Shown here piece after piece: positions 1 through 5,111 of a DNA stretch of 6,401 bases. This DNA comes from Bacillota bacterium (GTDB lineage: Bacteria > Bacillota > Clostridia > Lachnospirales > Lachnospiraceae), in the NCBI GenBank assembly GCA_023458855.1, contig JAEWWQ010000386.1, positions 1-6,401 on the forward strand. Reading direction: 5' to 3'. How positions within the stretch are numbered: position 1 is the stretch's first letter; each line of letters opens with the position of its first letter. The position numbers were made by a program, and so were the translations under genes. The notes beneath the pieces are model-generated. The model did no database searches. It was given only the letters and a program-made list of their open reading frames with translations, and was not told the DNA's origin.

Positions 1-1193
1 GTCCAGGTGCGAACAGTTGTGGGATGATGCTGATTCAGGTAGAAGAATTTGAAAAAATGGCCAGTCTTGATGGCAGTATGGTCGAGAATGCGGTATTTTT
101 AAATATCGTGGAAGTAATTAAACGTAATCATACCGATGCGGCATATTTTATACGCTCCGGCAGTATGCAGTTCATGGTGTTTGATATGACTATGGATTCT
201 AAGAAAGCTGAGCATGCGGCAGAGCAGATCGTATCTGAAATTATGGGCATGTATATTCATGAGATGGGAGACCTGGCACTGGAAGTCCATATTGGACTTT
301 CCATGAATGAAGTCAGTAATAATTTCTTCAAAATGTATCATAATTGTCTGGTTGCAATTGACTATGCCAGAAAGCATCATCTTTCTTACGCAATGATTAA
401 CGTAGAAAATGGAAATGAAAAGATTGAACTGTCAGATAATCCGCAATCTGAGCCGGGCGAAAACAGTGGTATTGCAGAGGAGGCTGTCAGATATTCTTTG
501 TCCTCCAATATATCTTATGAGATCCGTACGCCGCTGAATGAGATTCTGGGGATGACAACACTTGCCAAAACAGTGGCTGAAGATAAAGAAAAGGTAATAC
601 AGTATCTGGATAAGATAAGTGCGTCGACCGGTCAGTTGATTGCAGTATTTAACAGGGTGCTGGACATGTCAAAAATAGAAGATGGAAAGATATGTCTGAC
701 ATTGGAACCTTCTTCCATAGAACAGGATTTTGAAGACCTGGATAAAATATACCTTGATTTTAGCAAGCAACAGGAAATGAAGGAACAGGAGGAACAGTGT
801 TTCACAGGAAAAAGAATCCTGCTGGCAGAGGATAATAAACTGAATATTGAAGTGGAGAAAGGAATTCTGGAAAAGAAAGGATTCCTGGTGGAAGTGGCCA
901 AGAACGGAAAACAGGCAGTTGATATGGTAGAAGCGTCGGAAGAAAATTACTATCACCTGATACTTATGGATATCCGAATGCCGGTAATGGATGGGAATGA
1001 AGCGACACAGAAGATTCGTGAACTGCCAAGAAAAGATACGAAATTCATACCAATATTTGCGGTATCTGCAAATGCATTCGAAGAGGACAAGCAGCAGGCG
1101 CTGGACGCAGGTATGGATGCGTATATTACAAAACCAGTCAATACAGAGGAATTATTTGGACTGCTGTCACAGCATCTCAATAAATTTGTCTGA
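1..1193 (+). CDS. Degenerate hybrid histidine kinase-like protein with intact receiver domain (5' partial)
   Basis: The reading frame is open to the window edge (frame from base 3), so the true start lies upstream. The ATG at 24 falls inside a conserved-looking domain and lacks a good ribosome binding site. Residues are numbered from that ATG. Residues 1-125 resemble a GGDEF domain, with a D-x-D-x-F-like start (QVEEFEKM), an HIGLS strand and a DYARKHH helix, but the signature at 44-50 reads RSGSMQF, so the catalytic acidic residues are gone. Residues 155-225 match a HisKA helix pair (EIRTPLNEILGM, then VLDMSKIEDGK), yet the phospho-accepting His is Tyr165. An HATPase domain should follow but is absent: only about 35 residues separate HisKA from the receiver. 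The receiver (262-389) keeps its key residues: E269/D270, phospho-acceptor D316, S348 and K370. Inference: it cannot autophosphorylate and may act as a phospho-receiver, scaffold or partner of another kinase. A decaying gene is the alternative. The domain calls are firm; the role is unknown. Confidence 0.85.
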   Translation, partial: PGANSCGMMLIQVEEFEKMASLDGSMVENAVFLNIVEVIKRNHTDAAYFIRSGSMQFMVFDMTMDSKKAEHAAEQIVSEIMGMYIHEMGDLALEVHIGLSMNEVSNNFFKMYHNCLVAIDYARKHHLSYAMINVENGNEKIELSDNPQSEPGENSGIAEEAVRYSLSSNISYEIRTPLNEILGMTTLAKTVAEDKEKVIQYLDKISASTGQLIAVFNRVLDMSKIEDGKICLTLEPSSIEQDFEDLDKIYLDFSKQQEMKEQEEQCFTGKRILLAEDNKLNIEVEKGILEKKGFLVEVAKNGKQAVDMVEASEENYYHLILMDIRMPVMDGNEATQKIRELPRKDTKFIPIFAVSANAFEEDKQQALDAGMDAYITKPVNTEELFGLLSQHLNKFV

Positions 1194-1276
1194 GCAGATT
1201 CTATTTACATATTATTTTCCAGCCGAAAGAGTCGATATATAAGGTATATTAGTTTGGACGGGGGAGATTATTTGAG

Positions 1277-1819
1277 ATGTATGTAAGTAATGTGAGTAAT
1301 GTAAGTAATATAGGAAGTGCAATAGCAAAAGTACTTCGAAATGAAACAGTTCAGAAGACAGAGGACGGTTCTGATCGTAAATTAAAGAAAATCTTATCTA
1401 AGTTCAGGGCGGGGCACAAGTTGACACCGGCAGAATTGCAATACCTTGCCAAAAATGCTCCTGATATGTATCAAAAAGTTGTGCAGATTCAAAGACAGCG
1501 GGAACAATTGGAGGAGGAAATTAAAAATGCCGGCTCAAAGGAAGAAGCACAGGAAATTGTAACGGATAAGATAAGTATGTGTTTGAAATTATGTGAGAGT
1601 GGAGACACTTTTTCACAAGATGCGATTACAAATCAATTCCATGATGCTCTGGAAAAATGTCAGAAGGATATAGAAGGGCAGAAAGGGCAGGATAAATCAG
1701 AGCAGGATGAACCGGTGCAGGGTGAAACTGGGCTGAAAAGTGATACCTATGCATCTTCCGGAGATTTTGAGGAAGAACAGAAAAAAAATCATGGAAAAAA
1801 TATTAATGTGGTAATCTAG
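1277..1819 (+). CDS. Hypothetical charged, probably coiled-coil protein of unknown function
   Basis: I do not recognise a named family with confidence. The 180-residue product has no signal peptide or membrane segment and is probably cytoplasmic. Its start is supported by a strong GGGGGAGA ribosome binding site at 1260-1266, about ten bases before the ATG. Residues 3-11 are three Val-Ser-Asn triplets encoded by a 9-base tandem repeat. Residues 30-65 are a basic segment with the pattern KLTPAELQYLAKNAPDMYQK, which looks like a conserved core. Residues 65-100 are rich in Gln, Glu and Lys and likely helical (QRQREQLEEEIKNA). The C-terminal 50 residues are Gln/Glu/Lys/Asp/Gly-rich and look disordered. 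It sits 83 bases after the degenerate kinase-like gene and 40 bases before the exporter pair with no clear terminator on either side, so co-transcription is plausible. Similar small proteins with a 'K-L-[ST]-P-x-E-x-x-Y-L' core occur in Lachnospiraceae as far as I recall, without assigned function. Confidence 0.8.
   Translation: MYVSNVSNVSNIGSAIAKVLRNETVQKTEDGSDRKLKKILSKFRAGHKLTPAELQYLAKNAPDMYQKVVQIQRQREQLEEEIKNAGSKEEAQEIVTDKISMCLKLCESGDTFSQDAITNQFHDALEKCQKDIEGQKGQDKSEQDEPVQGETGLKSDTYASSGDFEEEQKKNHGKNINVVI
1283..1309 (+). repeat. Three tandem 9-base repeats encoding Val-Ser-Asn
   Basis: The unit GTRAGTAAT occurs three times in a row (GTAAGTAAT, GTGAGTAAT, GTAAGTAAT), in frame, just after the start codon of the hypothetical gene at 1277. 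The repeat length is a multiple of three, so gain or loss of a copy would change protein length without a frameshift. Confidence 0.8.
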
Positions 1820-1859
1820 TCAGGAAGTACAAGCCTCCTGCGGATTAGAGGTCTTATCA

Positions 1860-2612
1860 ATGAATAATCAGAAATTAGTTGCCTGTATGCTGGATATGGG
1901 TGAGATTTTGCTGACCTCCGGTGCAGAGGTAAACAGGATAGAGGACACGCTGATGAGAATCGGCAGCGCATATCATTTTCAAAGAGTTGATGTATTTACC
2001 ATTACTTCAAGCATTGTGTTAACTGTGCATACGGAGGCGGGAAATATTATTACGCAGACCAGACGTATCAAGAGTGTCAGAGTTGATATGGAACGTGTGA
2101 GTCAGGTGAACTGTTTATCCAGAAAAATGTGTGCCAAGCTGCCTGACGTCGAATTTGTGGAAGCTGAAATTCAAAAAATTAAACAGATACAAGGATATAA
2201 CGAGTATGTGATCATAATTGCATATGCAATGGTGGCGGCAAGTTTTGCTGTCTTTTTTGGTGGAGATTATATGGACGCGCTTGCGTCGGCTCTTGCAGCA
2301 GTTGTATTGCGGTTTATGCTCAGAATCGGGCAGCGGATAAAAATGAATGCCCTTTTTCTCAATATGATGTGTTCGGCAGTAGTGGGAATGGTTGTCATGC
2401 TGTTATTGCGGATAGGAGTCGGGCACTCCATAGACCAGATTGTTATGGGAAATGTAATGCTGCTGATTCCAGGCCTGGGACTTACCAGTTCCTTACGCGA
2501 TATGATTAGCGGAGACATTATATCAGGAATGCTTGGCATTACAGAATCTGTTTTGAAGGCAATTGCAATTGCGATGGGATTTGCAGTATTGCTGATTCAG
2601 ATAGGAGGTTGA
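1860..2612 (+). CDS. Threonine/serine exporter family protein, N-terminal half (ThrE_1 / YjjP-like)
   Basis: This is the larger subunit of a split ThrE-type exporter in the cytoplasmic membrane. In Corynebacterium glutamicum a single fused ThrE exports threonine and serine; in E. coli the split YjjP/YjjB pair has been linked to succinate export, so the substrate here is uncertain. Residues 1-112 form the soluble N-terminal domain, with the family motif around 14-35 (GEILLTSGAEVNRIEDTL). About five hydrophobic segments follow, near 116-134, 138-154, 166-185, 194-210 and 226-247. The conserved loop PGLGLTSSLRDMISGD lies at 204-219. The length of 250 residues is normal for this half. The start is supported by AGAGG at 1847-1851, eight bases before the ATG. 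The gene ends 4 bases before its partner, whose ribosome binding site lies inside this coding sequence, which fits coupled translation and a 1:1 complex. Confidence 0.93.
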   Translation: MNNQKLVACMLDMGEILLTSGAEVNRIEDTLMRIGSAYHFQRVDVFTITSSIVLTVHTEAGNIITQTRRIKSVRVDMERVSQVNCLSRKMCAKLPDVEFVEAEIQKIKQIQGYNEYVIIIAYAMVAASFAVFFGGDYMDALASALAAVVLRFMLRIGQRIKMNALFLNMMCSAVVGMVVMLLLRIGVGHSIDQIVMGNVMLLIPGLGLTSSLRDMISGDIISGMLGITESVLKAIAIAMGFAVLLIQIGG

Positions 2613-2616
2613 CATC

Positions 2617-3087
2617 ATGCAGGCTTATATCACACAGGTAATAATGGCAACTTTAGGCTCTGTTGGATTTGCAATTCTTTTTCATACAAAAGGGAAAAAA
2701 ATATTTTTTATTGCATTTGGCGGTGCGGTATCATGGATTGTTTATCTGTCTGCCTATATACAAAACAGCGATCCTGTAATAAGTACGTTACTGTCGACGA
2801 TTGTAGTCGCGGCAATAGCCGAACTGTCGGCCCGTATTATTAAGACTCCTGTTATTATCTTATTAGTACCGATGCTGATTCCACTGATTCCGGGGAGCAA
2901 TCTTTACTATACGATGCATAATCTGTTATTCGGTCAGACAGCAGAGTCCATGCATTATTTACAGCTGGCATTGGAGGAAGCAGGAGCTATCGCATGCGGC
3001 ATTATTCTGCTGGCGTTTATTACCCAGTTCATAACCAAAACCAGGAATTATATATCTAATATCAAAAAAAGTGAAGCGAATTCTTAA
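2617..3087 (+). CDS. Threonine/serine exporter family protein, C-terminal half (ThrE_2 / YjjB-like, DUF3815)
   Basis: This is the small membrane subunit that completes the split ThrE-type exporter encoded by this and the preceding gene. The 156-residue product has about five hydrophobic segments, near 5-22, 28-48, 54-72, 77-97 and 118-140. The hallmark of the half-family is the motif at 86-97 (MLIPLIPGSNLY, with Pro-Gly-Ser at 92-94), which is intact. Its length is usual for YjjB-like proteins. A strong AGGAGG ribosome binding site at 2603-2608 lies within the end of the upstream gene, eight bases from the ATG. The gene is followed directly by a hairpin terminator, so it is the last in its operon. 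The family is clear; whether the substrate is threonine/serine, succinate or another small acid cannot be told from the sequence. Confidence 0.92.
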   Translation: MQAYITQVIMATLGSVGFAILFHTKGKKIFFIAFGGAVSWIVYLSAYIQNSDPVISTLLSTIVVAAIAELSARIIKTPVIILLVPMLIPLIPGSNLYYTMHNLLFGQTAESMHYLQLALEEAGAIACGIILLAFITQFITKTRNYISNIKKSEANS

Positions 3088-3099
3088 AAGGCTTTGCAT

Positions 3100-3156
3100 A
3101 TTGATGTACAATATAGTTTGATGAGCAACTGAACTATATTGTGCATCAATTTTTTT
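3100..3156 (+). terminator. Rho-independent terminator after the exporter pair
   Basis: The 19-base arms at 3100-3118 and 3132-3150 pair completely apart from one U-G wobble (T3107 with G3143), around a loop of about 13 bases. A run of seven T residues follows (3150-3156). The stem is AT-rich but long. It begins 12 bases after the stop codon at 3085-3087, so it should end the transcription unit containing the ThrE genes and insulate the kinase genes downstream. Confidence 0.88.
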
Positions 3157-3184
3157 ATTAGTATTAAAATAGTCCACCTTTCTT

Positions 3185-3214
3185 AAATCTATCTACTTAT
3201 ACGTGGATAGATTT
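3185..3214. repeat. 30-bp near-perfect palindrome, candidate operator
   Basis: The arms AAATCTATCTAC (3185-3196) and GTGGATAGATTT (3203-3214) are inverted copies with one mismatch, around a 6-base centre TTATAC. No T-run follows, so it is not a standard terminator. It lies immediately upstream of, and touching, the promoter region of the sensor kinase gene. This is where a dimeric activator or repressor would bind. An autoregulatory site for the downstream AraC-type regulator is possible but unproven. A hairpin in read-through RNA is the alternative. Confidence 0.6.
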
Positions 3215-3217
3215 GAA

Positions 3218-3245
3218 TTGACTTTATGCTATACTTAGTTAAAAT
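3218..3245 (+). promoter_or_regulatory. Candidate sigma-A promoter of the sensor kinase operon
   Basis: A -35 box TTGACT (3218-3223) and a -10 box TAAAAT (3240-3245) are separated by 16 bases. Transcription would begin near 3252, giving a very short leader of about 17 bases before the ATG at 3269, with the GGGAGA ribosome binding site at 3258-3263. The promoter lies just downstream of the 30-bp palindrome and of the terminator of the previous unit. Confidence 0.55.
3227..3235 (+). promoter_or_regulatory. Alternative extended -10 promoter element
   Basis: TGCTATACT matches the extended -10 consensus (TG, one base, then TATACT at 3230-3235). It overlaps the spacer of the other candidate promoter. 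No good -35 box lies at the right distance: that region falls in the right arm of the palindrome. If this element is used, a factor bound to the palindrome would touch or replace the -35 contact. Only one of the two promoters need be real. Confidence 0.35.
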
Positions 3246-3268
3246 CTGTAATATTTCGGGAGAATTGA

Positions 3269-5098
3269 ATGAAGATAAAAACTTTGCTTCGTTATTTTAA
3301 TAATTGTAAGTTCCGGACAAAGATGTTTGCTACTTTTATTGTGGGGGTATTTATTCCTATTTTGCTGACACAGATAATAGCATACCGGCAGAATGTGCAA
3401 TTCATGACACAAAAGGTGAATGAGCTGACAGTCAATAACCTGCATCAGAAGGCAGAAAGAGTTGGACTGACTTTAGAAGTATATACGAATCTTTTGTACC
3501 AGATCTATGTAGATGAGGATATCAGTGCGAATATTAACATTCTGATGGATGAAACGGCTGGTGGAAAGGCCGCAGCATTTAATCAGATATTTAACCGGCT
3601 CAGACAATATGATATTGGAGATAAGGGAGTCCGGAGCATTAGTGTAATTTGTAAGGATGGCACTACAATTACCTATGATTACCAGACGGGGTCTTCGATG
3701 GATACGCTATGGAGTGATTATAGGGATATGCGTAAGATTCAGCCTTATGAGGATGCCAAAGACAAGATTGGCATGGTCATCTCACCTACCATGAAGTTTG
3801 AAAAAGAGGGGAAAGAGAATTACTTTTTTCATATATCAAAGAGAATATTTGATCTGGATGATTTGGAAAAAGGAACGATAGCGACGGTAATCATGAGCGT
3901 AAATGCAGATGTATTAAATAATATCTGTCAGACGGAAATCAACCATGATACACAGGAAGAGTATGCCGTCACTTTTATTACAAATGAAAACAGACAGGTA
4001 ATTTCCTATCCGAAATCTATGTTCATGGGCATTCAGCTGGATAATGAAATAACAGTCCGTAAGTTTATTCAATTAAGCGGTTTGCTGAAAAATAAGAATA
4101 TCTCTATTAATGAGTACAATGACAGCAGGACAGGCTGGGATTTCTATTACGTGTATGATAAAAATTATATGCTGAAGGATATCAGGGAAGTGCAGAATTC
4201 TTTTCTATTGCTGAGTACGGTGATCATACTGTTTGCAAGTCTGCTTATTATGTATACGGTAAGGAAGATCGTACATTCCATATCGACAGTAATACAGGGG
4301 ATGAACCAGATAAAAGCAGGTAATCTGGAGGTGAATGTACCGGTTGAAAGTGAAGATGAGATAGGACAGATCGCGTATCATTTTAATACTATGACACAGG
4401 AAGTAAAGGAACTGATCGCAGAAGTAAAAGAAGCGACCAATAAGCAGAAAAATGCAGAAATTAAGGCATTGGAAGCACAGATAAATCCACATTTTCTATA
4501 CAATACACTGGATTCCATTAACTGGAAAGCAATAGAAAAAGGAGAATATGAGATCAGTAATATGCTCAGGAATCTTGGAGTTATCTTGCGCTATAGCATC
4601 AATAAGAGTAACCAGCTTGTAACGATTCAGGAGATGGAGGACTGGCTGAATAAATATATCAGCTTACAGCAGGTCCGGTTTAATGAAGCATTTACCTATA
4701 AAATATCAGTAGAAAATGAACTAAGGGGACAGAGAGTCTATAAGTTATTACTACAGCCGTTCATTGAAAATGTAATTATTCATGCATTTGATGGAATGGA
4801 ACAGGGCGGATATCTGAGCGTCGACATCATACGGGACGGACAGAGCATCTGTATTATTATTGAAGATAACGGACGCGGGATGCCGGAGGACAGCGTACGG
4901 ATGTATAATAACCGGGAGAGCGCCATTAAAGAAGATGGAGAACACATAGGCATTCATAATGTATTTGCCAGATTACATATGTATTATGGAGAAGCGGCCG
5001 CATGGAATATCAAGAGTATGAGAAATCTGGGAACGGTAGTGACCCTGAGGCTGCCAATGAATCCCGAAATAGAGAGAGAAACAGAAAATCTGATATAA
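3269..5098 (+). CDS. YesM-type sensor histidine kinase (dCache-like sensor, HAMP, His_kinase, HATPase)
   Basis: This is the membrane sensor of a two-component system. It should bind an extracellular ligand, autophosphorylate on histidine and pass the phosphate to the regulator encoded next. The first membrane segment is at about 19-38. A large extracellular region at about 40-309 is consistent with a dCache-type ligand domain. The second membrane segment is at 310-331 and HAMP at about 332-385, with the ESEDEIGQIAYHFNTM signature. The LytS/YesM-type His_kinase domain follows, with ALEAQINPHFLYNTL and phospho-accepting His408. The HATPase domain has an N-box at 498-505 (PFIENVIIH), DNGRG at 533-537 and a GIHNVFARL motif at 561-569. 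All catalytic motifs are intact and the length of 609 residues is typical. The GGGAGA at 3258-3263 supports the start. The ligand is unknown; family members often sense sugars or peptides. The regulator gene follows after 13 bases, so the two form an operon. Confidence 0.95.
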   Translation: MKIKTLLRYFNNCKFRTKMFATFIVGVFIPILLTQIIAYRQNVQFMTQKVNELTVNNLHQKAERVGLTLEVYTNLLYQIYVDEDISANINILMDETAGGKAAAFNQIFNRLRQYDIGDKGVRSISVICKDGTTITYDYQTGSSMDTLWSDYRDMRKIQPYEDAKDKIGMVISPTMKFEKEGKENYFFHISKRIFDLDDLEKGTIATVIMSVNADVLNNICQTEINHDTQEEYAVTFITNENRQVISYPKSMFMGIQLDNEITVRKFIQLSGLLKNKNISINEYNDSRTGWDFYYVYDKNYMLKDIREVQNSFLLLSTVIILFASLLIMYTVRKIVHSISTVIQGMNQIKAGNLEVNVPVESEDEIGQIAYHFNTMTQEVKELIAEVKEATNKQKNAEIKALEAQINPHFLYNTLDSINWKAIEKGEYEISNMLRNLGVILRYSINKSNQLVTIQEMEDWLNKYISLQQVRFNEAFTYKISVENELRGQRVYKLLLQPFIENVIIHAFDGMEQGGYLSVDIIRDGQSICIIIEDNGRGMPEDSVRMYNNRESAIKEDGEHIGIHNVFARLHMYYGEAAAWNIKSMRNLGTVVTLRLPMNPEIERETENLI

Positions 5099-5111
5099 GG
5101 ATGTTAATTAG

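Noticed and set aside
24..26. ATG at 24 as the true start of the first gene
   Set aside because: The frame is open to the window edge, the ATG lies within the GGDEF-like domain, and no ribosome binding site precedes it. The gene is better read as 5' partial.
991..1242. Plus-strand reading frame in another frame over the receiver domain
   Set aside because: It is an out-of-frame shadow of a well-conserved receiver domain with no plausible product.
1204..1250. Possible promoter between the first gene and the hypothetical gene (TTTCCA, TATAAG, TATATT)
   Set aside because: The TATA-like strings are plentiful but no -35/-10 pair has both good matches and good spacing. It is too weak to annotate.
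1821..1851. Small inverted repeats before the exporter gene (CAGGA/TCCTG and CCTC/GAGG)
   Set aside because: The stems are only 4-5 bases and no T-run follows, so neither a terminator nor a riboswitch is supported.
2959..3177. Minus-strand reading frame overlapping the terminator and exporter end
   Set aside because: It is antisense to a clear gene and to the terminator hairpin, lacks a ribosome binding site and has no recognisable protein features.
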